The position numbers were made by a program, and so were the translations under genes. Positions 42,531 through 50,640 of a stretch of DNA of 64,000 nucleotides are shown in pieces. Below the pieces are notes generated by a model that ran no database searches, was not told the origin of the DNA, and worked only from the letters and a program-made list of their open reading frames with translations. The first letter of the stretch is position 1; each line of letters opens with the position of its first letter. Origin of the DNA: Firmicutes bacterium ASF500 (lineage in GTDB: Bacteria; Bacillota; Clostridia; Oscillospirales; Oscillospiraceae); contig CP097573.1 in assembly GCA_000492175.2 (NCBI GenBank), positions 2,294,001 to 2,358,000 on the forward strand. Reading direction: 5' to 3'.

Positions 42531-42684
42531 GGCGCGACGACCCGGCGCGCCGTCCACGGAAAACGGTGCATCCTTGGGGAACGGCGCGCCGAGGTCGTCG
42601 CGCCCTACGCGCGGTTACCCCGCAAAACACGATACCCGGTTTTGGGCCTGGGGGTCTTTGCGGGCGGATGATATCCGCCCCTAC
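42527..42684. repeat. Type A unit and right half of type B
   Basis: 42527-42608: type A, ends GTAGGGCGCGACGACC and GGTCGTCGCGCCCTAC. 42661-42684: half unit CGGGCGGATGATATCC...CTAC. The left GTAG contains the stop of the 42273 gene (TTG TAG), and the right CTAC contains, on the minus strand, the stop of the NADAR gene (TTG TAG). Confidence 0.85.
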
Positions 42685-43544
42685 AAATTCCAATCAATCT
42701 GATCCTCGTTGGCGCACACCCGGCGCAGCTCGTCCCGGACCTCCATCAGGGCGAAGCCCAGCAGGTTCTGTCCCCGCCACGCGGCGGGATTTTCCGCGTT
42801 CTCGTTGGCCTTGCCCATCCCGATGCCCCAAACGCGGTCCCGTGGGCTGGCCTCCACCAGAATTTTATCCCCGGTGCGGAGTAAAAAGTCCTTTAACTCG
42901 GGATTTTGCAGGAATTTTTGAAAATTTCCCGTCAAAACAATGGTGTGCTTACATTTATCCCACTCAGCCTGGTCGAAGTTCTTCACTTCCCGGCCCAGGG
43001 CCTTGATCTTCCCCTGGACATTGGCCTCCAGAATCTTTTCCAGCGTCTCCTCGTCTCCGAAGAGCCGGGCCTTCTCCGCCATCATATACTGCTCCATACA
43101 GCAGTAGGACTGAACCTCCACCCGAAACTCCGCCATCCACCACTGGCTCAGACAGGTCTCGGTGACGCGGCCGTCCTTCTCCGGGGTGTGGCCCCAGAAG
43201 TGGACCCACTTCGCCCGCTTCCCGGCGGCGAGCTCCGCAATCAGTCCGGCCCGGTCGTAGGCCGGCTGGCCGTTGGGACGCCAGTGGCGGAGGAAATATT
43301 CCTCCCTGTCGTACAGCAGGGAGGGGTCCAGGTCCTCGCCGTCCTCCATCACGGAGACATCGTCCCAGAAGACGGGGCGGGGAAACAGGCGGTCGTACTC
43401 CGCCTGTTCCTCGTCAGACAGCGTTTGCAGCCAGGCCCACAGCTTGCAGCCGTAGTCCTCGCCGTAGCCCATCCGCCAGCCGATGGAGTATTGGGGAATC
43501 TCCGGGCAGGCCAGCCACTCGGGGGCCATCCACTTGTCCCGCAT
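42681..43544 (-). CDS. NADAR-domain protein with N-terminal extension
   Basis: 287 residues. Residues about 112-280 are a NADAR/YbiA domain: VHFWGHTP, CLSQWW, CCMEQYMMAEKARLFGDEE, IKALGREVKNFD, LVEASPRDRVWGIGMG and WRGQNLLGFALMEVRDEL. YbiA-type enzymes cut the N-glycosidic bond of riboflavin intermediates, and some NADAR proteins remove ADP-ribose from guanine in DNA or act in NAD/ADP-ribose defence (family knowledge). The first ~110 residues (GWRMGYGEDYGCKLWAW, LSDEEQAEYDRLFP) form a separate acidic region of unknown role. Starts 3 bp after the DUF2262-like gene, so the two are one operon. Confidence 0.85.
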   Translation of the reverse strand: MRDKWMAPEWLACPEIPQYSIGWRMGYGEDYGCKLWAWLQTLSDEEQAEYDRLFPRPVFWDDVSVMEDGEDLDPSLLYDREEYFLRHWRPNGQPAYDRAGLIAELAAGKRAKWVHFWGHTPEKDGRVTETCLSQWWMAEFRVEVQSYCCMEQYMMAEKARLFGDEETLEKILEANVQGKIKALGREVKNFDQAEWDKCKHTIVLTGNFQKFLQNPELKDFLLRTGDKILVEASPRDRVWGIGMGKANENAENPAAWRGQNLLGFALMEVRDELRRVCANEDQIDWNL

Positions 43545-43547
43545 GGG

Positions 43548-44387
43548 TCAGCCCTCCATGCTGGCGTCGTCCGGACCGTTCTCCAGGTCGCCGGACACCC
43601 GGATGGAGTGGCCGTAGAACAGGTCGCCGTCCCCAAACCAAAATGTGAAAGAGCCGTCCCCGCCGATTTCAATGGATTCCAGCTCCATCCGCTCCATGAA
43701 CTGCTCCCGAGTGATCGTTGGAGTCTCGCCGTCCTCGTCCATATCCTGGCTCCAGTCATTGGCTAGGGAGACCAGCTCGTCCGCGGCGTAGGCCCGGACC
43801 CGCTTGTCCCAATCGGCGGCGGAGGCCAGCAGGGTTTTGGCGTTTCGCAGAGCCTCCTCCCGGTCCTCCTCCATGTCGATGGTGAGGGAAATTTCCGTCC
43901 TCAGCCAGTCCAGCTCCGTCTCGAACCAGTCCACCTGGCGGTTGAGGGTGAAGGTGCCCAGCCCCTCCTCCCAGAAGGTGACCGGCTTCTTCTGCTCCTC
44001 CAGAATGGCCTTCAAATCGGGGTCAAACCCCGGCTCGGGCAGGTCCAGCAGCAGCAACCGCTTGCCGTCCTCCGACACCCGGCCCTTGAACTTGATGATA
44101 AAATCCTGGGGGGCCCGCCGCTGTAAAACCCCCAGCAGCCGGTCGTCGGCGATGGTGGACAGGACAAACTCCCCCCGGTGGATGTCGGGGGAGTCCTCCT
44201 CCATCCAGGCCGTCAGACCGATGGAGGCCCGCCACAGCTTTTCCTTTGCGGTCTTGCCGCCGCCGAAGCCGTTGGCTCCGGTGACGGCAAGCAGGGTCAG
44301 CTCCCCAGGCAAATACTGAGCGGCCAGCTCCTTGAACTGCTTGTTGTCGGGGGTCTGCTCCGGCTCTTTTTTCTTGAATCCGAACAT
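43548..44387 (-). CDS. DUF2262-like protein
   Basis: 279 residues, acidic and soluble, with a C-terminal block ITREQFMERMELESIEIGGD followed by SFTFWFGDGDLFYGHSIRV, which I recognise as the DUF2262 pattern. The N-terminal 70 residues contain a Gly-rich stretch (GANGFGGGKTAKEK) that is not a proper P-loop. Function unknown. GGAGGAAACC precedes the ATG at 44387. Upstream partner of the NADAR gene, so they may act together. Confidence 0.75.
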   Translation of the reverse strand: MFGFKKKEPEQTPDNKQFKELAAQYLPGELTLLAVTGANGFGGGKTAKEKLWRASIGLTAWMEEDSPDIHRGEFVLSTIADDRLLGVLQRRAPQDFIIKFKGRVSEDGKRLLLLDLPEPGFDPDLKAILEEQKKPVTFWEEGLGTFTLNRQVDWFETELDWLRTEISLTIDMEEDREEALRNAKTLLASAADWDKRVRAYAADELVSLANDWSQDMDEDGETPTITREQFMERMELESIEIGGDGSFTFWFGDGDLFYGHSIRVSGDLENGPDDASMEG

Positions 44388-44405
44388 TGTGGTTTCCTCC
44401 TGTGT

Positions 44406-44631
44406 GCAGGGGCGGATATTGTCCGCCCACCCAAATTGCCAACATGTTGCAGGCACGCTTATGTAGGGACGCGTCATGACGCGTCCGTTTTCCGCAATAC
44501 GGCGGACGCTTCGTGAAGCGTCCCTACGCCCCACGGGCGCACAATGCGCGCCGCAGATTTGAGGGCGTCTGAAAACGGCGCGCCGGGTCGTCGCACCCTA
44601 CACGCGGCGGGCGGCCACAGGCCGCCCCTAC
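44406..44631. repeat. Cluster of four repeat units, types B, C, A and D
   Basis: 44406-44429: half unit with GCAG in place of GTAG. 44463-44527: type C, left stem GGACGCGTCATGACGCGTCC (a perfect palindrome) and right stem GGACGCTT/AAGCGTCC ending CCCTAC. 44574-44601: right half of type A. 44608-44631: CGGGCGGCCACAGGCCG...CTAC. Fills the 263-bp gap between dut and the DUF2262-like gene. Confidence 0.8.
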
Positions 44632-44650
44632 AGACGCCTCAAGGGGCCGT

Positions 44651-45100
44651 TTATTTCCCCGTGGACCCAAAGCCCCCTGTGCCCCGGGCGGTGTCGTCCA
44701 GCTCGTCCACCATCTGGATGCTGGCCTGGACGACGGGGGTAATCATCAGCTGGGCGACCCGGTCCCCCGGCTGGACGGTGAAATCCGATTCCCCGGAGTT
44801 TTGAAGCCCCACCAATATTTCGCCTCTGTAATCGCTGTCGATGACCCCCACGCAGTTGGCGGGGGCCACGCCGTGCTTGATGCCCAGGCCGCTGCGGGCG
44901 TACACCAGGGCCACATAGTCCGCCGAGGGCAGGGCGATGGCGATGCCGGTGGGGATGGTCCTCCGCCCTCCGGCGGGGATGGTCACCGCCTCGTCGATAC
45001 AGGCGTGGAGGTCCATAGCCGCTGAGCCGGGGGTGGCGTAGTAGGGCAGGGGGATTTCCCTCCCGATTTTATTCGAAACCGCTTTGATTTTCAAGTCCAT
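44651..45100 (-). CDS. dut: dUTP diphosphatase
   Basis: Trimeric dUTPase, 149 residues; makes dUMP and keeps uracil out of DNA. All five motifs are visible: PGSAAMDLHA, YARSGLGIKHG, GVIDSDYRGEI, PGDRVAQLMI and ARGTGGFGSTG. AAAGGAG precedes the ATG. Downstream of an unknown gene on the same strand. Confidence 0.97.
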   Translation of the reverse strand: MDLKIKAVSNKIGREIPLPYYATPGSAAMDLHACIDEAVTIPAGGRRTIPTGIAIALPSADYVALVYARSGLGIKHGVAPANCVGVIDSDYRGEILVGLQNSGESDFTVQPGDRVAQLMITPVVQASIQMVDELDDTARGTGGFGSTGK

Positions 45101-45121
45101 ATTGTAAACTCCTTTGAAAAA

Positions 45122-45547
45122 TTACAGCCAGTGATAATCCTCGTCCAGCAGCCAGGGCAGGCTGGCGAGTATCTCCAGCTGCAAAACGGGCCGGGGGGAG
45201 TTCGGGGCCACCAGGGCGGTATCCTCGGTAAAGACCGCACGGAAATCCTCTGTCACAGTGTGCCAGCCGTCTTTCCCCTGGAGCAGCGTCCCGCACAGGT
45301 GATAGAAGCCGCCGTACAGGATGCGTCCGTCCTCCTGGCGGCAGTTGACCCAGGTCTCCGCCGGTTTTTGGGGGGCAATCCCCAGCGTACGGAGGAACAC
45401 CCGTGCCTCCTCCGGCAGAGACGCCGCCGCCAGGGAAAAATTTCGACAGCCCTGACAGGCACAGTCGATGCCCGGAGCGGCCTCATAGAAGGCCCGGGTC
45501 CGCTCCGTGTCCACATTTATGATAAATTGGCCAAACCGAATTGTCAT
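45122..45547 (-). CDS. Uncharacterised protein with CxCxxCxNF motif
   Basis: 141 residues starting MTIRFGQFIINVDTERTRAF, with CACQGCRNF at about 29-37, which could bind zinc, and YGGFYHLCGTLL in the middle. Similar short proteins occur in many clostridia without a known role. Lies between the U32 protein gene (6 bp upstream) and dut (21 bp downstream), so co-transcribed with both. Confidence 0.7.
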   Translation of the reverse strand: MTIRFGQFIINVDTERTRAFYEAAPGIDCACQGCRNFSLAAASLPEEARVFLRTLGIAPQKPAETWVNCRQEDGRILYGGFYHLCGTLLQGKDGWHTVTEDFRAVFTEDTALVAPNSPRPVLQLEILASLPWLLDEDYHWL

Positions 45548-45553
45548 AGGGCG

Positions 45554-47638
45554 TTACTCCACGTCCCGATAATAGAGCCCTCTGGTAAAATCGTTGGGCT
45601 GGTATTTGCCCTGATTCAGGTAGCGCTCCAGGACCTGGGCGCACTCCGGGGCGTTCTCGGTGGTGAACATGAGCCGCGCGGCCCACAGGCCCAGCTTCTG
45701 CCAGTCCTTCTGCTTGTCGGCCAGGAAGAGCTTTTTGGAGTTGAGAATTTCGTTCCGGCACCCCCAGGCCTTCACCACGGGGAACCGCTCCCCCTTCCGG
45801 TCAGTGAGCAGGTTCACATTGCCGCAGGTGTGCTGGCCGGAGTGGTTGTGGATGATGCAGGTCTCGGTAATCATCAGGGGCAGGCGTCCATAGGCGATAA
45901 ACTCCGCCGGAATGGCCTTTGAGATGTCCCGTATCTGGGGGAATTTCAGCTCGAAGGAGAGGGTGGCGGAGAGCAAACCCAGACGGCGCAGCTCCTTCAT
46001 GGCCTGACTGTTGTACACCCCCAAGCCGTAGTCCCCTCGGACCTGGAAATCCATCCGCTGGGCCCGGCGGACCGCACCCCAGGTGCCGGCCAGGGCCTCA
46101 GTGATGCCCAGCTCCCGGACAGCCACCAGGTCCCGTTCCAGCTGGGGCAGCTCCCCGTCGGTGCAGATACGGGGCAGGGACACCGCCAGGGGAACTCCCG
46201 CCGCCCGGCACCGGTCTGCCGCCTCTGGGTGGGCGGCCAGCTCCCCGGCGGGGATGTAGATCAGGGCGGGCCTGAGCCGCAGCAGCTCGCCGCTCAGCTG
46301 GCCCGCCGTGCGGAGGGAGATGGTAAACACCGGCGCTTCCCGGGGGTTCTCATAGCGGACGCCCGGCTGATAGTCTGTTTTTCGCCGCTGAGGCCGGATA
46401 TCCCGCTGCTTTGACAGCTCCTCCAGGGCCCGGCGGCGCAGGTCGTTGAGGGCGGACAGGGGCAGGGACAGGCCGTCGGCCACCTTGGCGGTGGCCCGCT
46501 CACAGCCGAAGGGGGTGCCCCCGGTGCGGGAGAGCTGGCTCTCCACCTTCTCCCGGGTGAGGGGGACGTTCCGGGCCTCCTCCGGGACGGGGCCCTCCAC
46601 CTGGGCCACCCGGCCCTGCCGGTCCTGGACCGCCACCTGGGCGGGCTGGCCGGGCTGGATGAGGGCGAACATACGCACCGGCTCCTTCCGGTTCTCCCCG
46701 CTCTCATAGGTGGTCCGGGCCTGGGCGTACAGCTCCTTGGGTTCCTTCTCCTCCTGGCGGGTGCCGAACATGGCGGTCCCCTTCTGATTCATAAAGTAGC
46801 CGTCGGTGAAGCCCTGGCGGGAGAAGGTCTGCTTTAAGATCTCCACCTCCTCCGGGGTGGGCTCCCGGCCCTCCCGGAGGGCGCGGGCGTAGATACCGGT
46901 GACGATAGCCACATACTCGGGCCGCTTCATCCGGCCCTCCAGCTTGAGGCAGGCCACCCCCATGTCCTGCAACTGCTTCAAATGGCCCGCCATGGACAGG
47001 TCCTTTAAGGACAGGGGGCGCCCGTCCGCCCGTCCGTTCCAGCCGTAGCTCAGGCGGCAGGGCTGGGCGCACATCCCCCGGTTGCCGCTGCGCCCGCCGA
47101 TGACGCTGGAGAAAAAGCACTGCCCCGACCAGCACATGCACAGGGCTCCGTGACCGAAGACCTCAATCTCAATAGGGGCGTTTTGGCAGATATAGGCGAT
47201 CTGGTCCCGGCTCAGCTCCCGGCCCAGCACCACCCTTGTCATTCCCAGGTCGGCGCACAGCTTCACCCCGTCCAGGGAGTGGACGGTCATCTGGGTGGAG
47301 CCGTGGATGGGCAGGTCGGGGACCGACTGGCGGAGCATCCGGGCCACCCCCAGGTCCTGGACAATCACCGCGTCCACGCCGATGTCGCTGGCGTGGGCAG
47401 CCAGCTCCGCCGCCCCGGGCAGCTCCCGGTCAGTGAGCAGGGTGTTCAGGGTGAGGTTGACCCGGCATCCCCGGGTATGGCAGTAGGAGACCGCCGAAGC
47501 CGCCTCCTCCCGGGTGAAGTTTTTGGCGCCCCGGCGGGCGTTGAAGTCCCCATAACCAAAATAGACGGCGTCCGCCCCGTTCTGGACGGCGGCGGTCACC
47601 GCCTCCATGGACCCGGCGGGGGCCAGCAGTTCCATCAT
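45554..47638 (-). CDS. U32 peptidase-family protein (RlhA/YdcP-like, DUF3656-containing)
   Basis: 694 residues. The N-terminal U32 domain has the Fe-S-type Cys set (EVFGHGALCMCWSGQC, GNRGMCAQPCR) and LLAPAGSMEAVTAAVQNGADAVYFG; LEGRMKRPEYV follows. A DUF3656-like insertion (about 300-400) and a C-terminal domain with CxxH/Cys residues (HNHSGQHTCG, WGCRNEIL) complete it. Relatives such as RlhA hydroxylate 23S rRNA and others modify tRNA, so an RNA-modifying role is more likely than proteolysis (inference). Follows zapA by 15 bp. Confidence 0.9.
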   Translation of the reverse strand: MMELLAPAGSMEAVTAAVQNGADAVYFGYGDFNARRGAKNFTREEAASAVSYCHTRGCRVNLTLNTLLTDRELPGAAELAAHASDIGVDAVIVQDLGVARMLRQSVPDLPIHGSTQMTVHSLDGVKLCADLGMTRVVLGRELSRDQIAYICQNAPIEIEVFGHGALCMCWSGQCFFSSVIGGRSGNRGMCAQPCRLSYGWNGRADGRPLSLKDLSMAGHLKQLQDMGVACLKLEGRMKRPEYVAIVTGIYARALREGREPTPEEVEILKQTFSRQGFTDGYFMNQKGTAMFGTRQEEKEPKELYAQARTTYESGENRKEPVRMFALIQPGQPAQVAVQDRQGRVAQVEGPVPEEARNVPLTREKVESQLSRTGGTPFGCERATAKVADGLSLPLSALNDLRRRALEELSKQRDIRPQRRKTDYQPGVRYENPREAPVFTISLRTAGQLSGELLRLRPALIYIPAGELAAHPEAADRCRAAGVPLAVSLPRICTDGELPQLERDLVAVRELGITEALAGTWGAVRRAQRMDFQVRGDYGLGVYNSQAMKELRRLGLLSATLSFELKFPQIRDISKAIPAEFIAYGRLPLMITETCIIHNHSGQHTCGNVNLLTDRKGERFPVVKAWGCRNEILNSKKLFLADKQKDWQKLGLWAARLMFTTENAPECAQVLERYLNQGKYQPNDFTRGLYYRDVE

Positions 47639-47653
47639 CGGCCTACCTCCCGT

Positions 47654-47968
47654 TTATTTCTTGGTTCCCAGCTTGAAGATCTCCCGCTTGGCCTCTGACA
47701 GCTCCAACTTGAGGCTGTTGGCCTCCTCCAGGTTCTCCTTCACCTGGCGGCGCAGGTTTTCCGAGGCGTCCTGCTCCTTAAAGAGCTGGTCGGCGATGTT
47801 CATCGCGGCCAGCACGGCGGCGTCCGCCTGGGACAGCTTTCCCGCCGCCAGCACCTCCCGCAGCTGCTGGTCCACCAGCTCGGCGCACCTGCGGACATAC
47901 GCCCCGTCTTCCACTGCCACCATCGTATAGTCCCGGCCGCCAATGGTGACTACGATCTTGTTTTTCAT
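47654..47968 (-). CDS. zapA: Cell division protein ZapA
   Basis: 104 residues: small beta domain (NKIVVTIGGRDYTMVAVEDGAYVRRCAELVDQQLRE) followed by a long coiled coil (about 60-100), the ZapA plan. Promotes FtsZ bundling at the division ring. First gene of a unit with the U32 gene, the CxCxxC protein gene and dut. A promoter lies at 48018-48046. Confidence 0.9.
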   Translation of the reverse strand: MKNKIVVTIGGRDYTMVAVEDGAYVRRCAELVDQQLREVLAAGKLSQADAAVLAAMNIADQLFKEQDASENLRRQVKENLEEANSLKLELSEAKREIFKLGTKK

Positions 47969-48017
47969 AGCAGCTTCCTCCCCCGCGCGTTTCTGCGCTT
48001 AATTTACACATACAGAC

Positions 48018-48046
48018 ATTATACCACAGAGACTGCCGTTTGGAAA
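48018..48046 (-). promoter_or_regulatory. Promoter for zapA unit
   Basis: Minus strand TTTCCA (48046-48041), 17-bp spacer, TATAAT (48023-48018). Confidence 0.6.
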
Positions 48047-48080
48047 TGAAATATTTCGTGAATTTTTTTCAGGAAAGGGC

Positions 48081-48109
48081 TTGACACACACGGGGGAGTG
48101 TTGTATGAT
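48081..48109 (+). promoter_or_regulatory. Promoter of S10 ribosomal protein operon
   Basis: TTGACA (48081-48086), 17-bp spacer, TATGAT (48104-48109). Transcription would start near 48116, exactly at the first leader hairpin. Confidence 0.82.
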
Positions 48110-48115
48110 AACGGG

Positions 48116-48395
48116 GCGTCTGAAAAGACGCGGTGCGATGATGCGGGAGATTGCTCTGGAAAGAGGTAACTTCCGCGGAGTATGTCCGACTATCGGGCGG
48201 CTGAGCGAGTGCTGTACGCGGCGTATATCGCCCGCGCGGCAAAAACCGGCCTGTCTATGCGCCGGTTTTTTCCCTGCCTGGGAGTGATACGCACGAAAGC
48301 GTGTACTGAAAAACGCTCGCCCGTACGGAGGACGAGGAACGACCCCCGCAAGACCCCAAAAACTCAACTTCGTATTTTAAGGAGGAAACACCCAC
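48116..48395 (+). ncRNA. Structured 5' leader of S10 operon, candidate regulatory RNA
   Basis: About 280 nt with a chain of hairpins: GCGTCT-GAAA-AGACGC (48116-48131); GCGGGAG/CTTCCGC closing an ATTG/GTAA internal loop and a CTCT-GGAA-AGAG stem (48143-48176); GTCCGA/TCGGGC; GGCG/CGCC; then an intrinsic terminator (48241-48271) and TACGC/GCGTG. Two GNRA tetraloops and a terminator 125 nt before rpsJ suggest attenuation. No open frame with a ribosome binding site is seen. No known ribosomal leader family was recognised. Confidence 0.55.
48241..48271 (+). terminator. Attenuator-type terminator in S10 leader
   Basis: AAAAACCGGC pairs with GCCGGTTTTT around a 10-nt loop, with a final T run (T6). 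It stands between the promoter at 48081 and rpsJ, so expression of the operon requires read-through. Confidence 0.75.
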
Positions 48396-48707
48396 ATGGC
48401 TCAGAAAGAAATGATCCGCATCCGTCTCAAGGCCTACGACCATCAGCTCATCGACCAGAGCGCCGAGAAGATCGTCGAGACCGCCAAGCGCACCGGCGCC
48501 AACGTCTCCGGCCCCATCCCCCTGCCCACTAAGAAGGAGGTCGTCACCATCCTGCGGGCCGTCCACAAGTATAAGGACAGCCGCGAGCAGTTTGAGCGCC
48601 GCATTCACAAGCGCCTCATCGACGTGGTGAAGCCCTCTCCCAAGACCGTGGAGGCCCTGATGAGCCTGGAGCTCCCCGCCGGCGTGGAGATTGAGATTAA
48701 GCTGTAA
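48396..48707 (+). CDS. rpsJ: 30S ribosomal protein S10
   Basis: 103 residues, standard length; [20 protein letters not shown] and the loop [29 protein letters not shown] are typical. Besides its place in the 30S head, S10 (NusE) takes part in antitermination. AAGGAGG precedes the ATG. First gene of the operon; unlike the usual tight order, 254 bp with repeat units separate it from rplC. Confidence 0.98.
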   Translation: MAQKEMIRIRLKAYDHQLIDQSAEKIVETAKRTGANVSGPIPLPTKKEVVTILRAVHKYKDSREQFERRIHKRLIDVVKPSPKTVEALMSLELPAGVEIEIKL

Positions 48708-48717
48708 GACCCCGTGT

Positions 48718-48824
48718 GTAGGGGCGGATATCATCCGCCCGCGCCTGTAAGACCCCGCGTAGGGACGCATCATGATGCGTCCGCAATTGTCCGGCGGGGC
48801 GGACGCTTCGTGAAGCGTCCCTAC
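48718..48824. repeat. Palindromic repeats inside the S10 operon
   Basis: 48718-48741: half unit GTAGGGGCGGATATCATCC... 48759-48824: type C with left stem GGACGCATCATGATGCGTCC and right stem GGACGCTT/AAGCGTCC ending CCCTAC. CTGTAAGACCCCG occurs on both sides of the half unit (48702-48714 and 48745-48757), the first copy including the rpsJ stop codon. Confidence 0.85.
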
Positions 48825-48961
48825 AGGCCGGAAACCAACCTTTGTGTACCCACGGCCTGTCGCCAATCGAGACAGGCGGGTCAAGTCGCCGGAGCAATAG
48901 CCCCAGCCCAATGGGAGCCAACTCCGCCGACCAATAACCTTTATTAGGAGGAAACATCCCA

Positions 48962-49690
48962 ATGGAGAAAGCGATCATCGGCAAAAAGATCGGCATGACC
49001 CAGATCTTCGATGAAGCCGGCCGGGTGGTGCCCGTCACCCTGATCCAGGCCGGCCCCTGCACCGTGGTGCAGAAGAAGACCGCCGAGAAGGATGGCTACG
49101 AGGCCATTCAGCTGGGATACCAGGAAGTCCCCGAGCGCAAGCTCACCAAGCCCGAGCTGGGCCACCAGAAGAAGGCCGGCCTCACCGAGTTCAAGAAGGT
49201 GCTCAAGGAGTTCCCTCTGGCCGACTGCTCCAAGTATGAGGTGGGCGACGTGCTCACCGCCAACGTCTTTGCCGCCGGCGACCACGTGGACGTGACCGGC
49301 ACCAGCAAGGGCCACGGCTTCCAGGGCGTTGTCAAGCGCCACGGCGCGGCCGTCAAGCGCAACACCCACGGCGGCGGTCCTGTCCACCGCCACCAGGGCT
49401 CTCTGGGCCCCGGCACCACCCCCGGCCACATCGCCAAGGGCCGCGACGGCGCCGGCCAGATGGGCAACGTGCAGGTCACCGTCGTCAAGCTGGACGTGGT
49501 CCAGGTGGACGAGGAGCTGGGCCTGATCGCCGTTCGGGGCGCCATCCCCGGCCCCAAGGGCGGCATCGTCTATGTGAAGAACACCGTTAAGACCATCATT
49601 GAGAAGCGCGCCACCGAGGGCGGCCGCGTCAACCCGCAGAAGGCTTCCGCCCGCGTCAACCCGCAGAAGGCTTCCGCCCGGAACAAGTAA
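48962..49690 (+). CDS. rplC: 50S ribosomal protein L3
   Basis: 242 residues, a little over the usual ~210. Family marks: GKKIGMTQIFDE, the glutamine-methylated loop region KRHGAAVKRNTHGGG and GSLGPGTTPGHIAKG. The C-terminus carries an exact 27-bp tandem duplication (49625-49651 and 49652-49678) that repeats the residues RVNPQKASA. AGGAGG upstream. Binds 23S rRNA near the peptidyl-transferase centre. Confidence 0.98.
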   Translation: MEKAIIGKKIGMTQIFDEAGRVVPVTLIQAGPCTVVQKKTAEKDGYEAIQLGYQEVPERKLTKPELGHQKKAGLTEFKKVLKEFPLADCSKYEVGDVLTANVFAAGDHVDVTGTSKGHGFQGVVKRHGAAVKRNTHGGGPVHRHQGSLGPGTTPGHIAKGRDGAGQMGNVQVTVVKLDVVQVDEELGLIAVRGAIPGPKGGIVYVKNTVKTIIEKRATEGGRVNPQKASARVNPQKASARNK

Positions 49691-49709
49691 GGAAAGGAGA
49701 GATTGAGTT

Positions 49710-50330
49710 ATGCCTAAAGCGAACCTTTATGATATGGCTGGTAAGCAGATCGGCGAGATCGAGCTCTCCGAGGCCATCTTCGGCATCGAGCCCAATCAGG
49801 CCGCGGTCCATGAGGCCGTCAAGAACCACCTGGGCAACTGCCGTCAGGGCACGCAGAGCGCCCTGACCCGGGCCGAGGTCTCCGGCGGCGGCAAGAAGCC
49901 CTGGCGTCAGAAGGGCACCGGCCACGCCCGTCAGGGCTCCACCCGGGCCCCCCAGTGGACCCACGGCGGCATCGTGTTCGCCCCCAAGCCCCGCAGCTAC
50001 CGCACCAGCCTGAACAAGAAGACCCGCCGGCTGGCCCTCAAGTCCGCCCTGTCCGCCAAGGCCGCCGCCGGGAACGTTCTGGTTGTGGACGGCCTGAAGC
50101 TGGACGAGGTGAAGACCAAGACCATGCAGGGCTTCCTGACCTCCCTGGAGGCCGGCAAGCCCGTGGTCATCACCCCTGACGTGGACAAGAACGTGGTCCT
50201 GTCCAGCCGGAACATCCCCGGCGTGGTCACCACCACCGCCAAGGTCCTCAGCGTCTACGATATCGTCAACGCCAAGCAGCTGATCATCGACAAAGCTGCC
50301 CTGGCTATCATCGAGGAGGTGTACGCGTAA
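49710..50330 (+). CDS. rplD: 50S ribosomal protein L4
   Basis: 206 residues; [26 protein letters not shown] and [15 protein letters not shown] form the extended loop that lines the exit tunnel. In gamma-proteobacteria L4 represses the S10 operon; here the leader differs, so that role is open. 19 bp after rplC; stop overlaps the rplW start (TAATG). Confidence 0.98.
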   Translation: MPKANLYDMAGKQIGEIELSEAIFGIEPNQAAVHEAVKNHLGNCRQGTQSALTRAEVSGGGKKPWRQKGTGHARQGSTRAPQWTHGGIVFAPKPRSYRTSLNKKTRRLALKSALSAKAAAGNVLVVDGLKLDEVKTKTMQGFLTSLEAGKPVVITPDVDKNVVLSSRNIPGVVTTTAKVLSVYDIVNAKQLIIDKAALAIIEEVYA

Positions 50331-50626
50331 TGGCTACTGCTTATGACATCATCAAGCGCCCCATCATCACCGAGCAGTCCATGGAGCAGACCGAGATGAA
50401 GCGCTACACCTTTGAGGTCGACAAGCGCGCCAACAAGATCGAGATCGCCAAGGCGGTGGAGGAGATCTTCGGCGTGAAGGTCGCCAAGGTAAACACCCTG
50501 AACATGCAGGGGAAGGAGAAGCGGATGGGCGCCCGTCCCGCCGGACGCCGGCCCAGCTGGAAGAAGGCCATGGTCACCCTGACCGCTGACTCCAAGTCCA
50601 TCGAGTTCTTCGAGGGTATGGTGTAA
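50330..50626 (+). CDS. rplW: 50S ribosomal protein L23
   Basis: 98 residues, normal length, at the exit-tunnel rim where trigger factor and SRP dock. [25 protein letters not shown] and [19 protein letters not shown] are typical. Translationally coupled to rplD through TAATG. Confidence 0.98.
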   Translation: MATAYDIIKRPIITEQSMEQTEMKRYTFEVDKRANKIEIAKAVEEIFGVKVAKVNTLNMQGKEKRMGARPAGRRPSWKKAMVTLTADSKSIEFFEGMV

Positions 50627-50640
50627 GGAGGAATTGAGAA

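Noticed and set aside
48182..48532. Open frame across the S10 leader and the rpsJ start
   Set aside because: Overlaps the terminator hairpin and rpsJ in another frame; the region is better explained as an untranslated structured leader.
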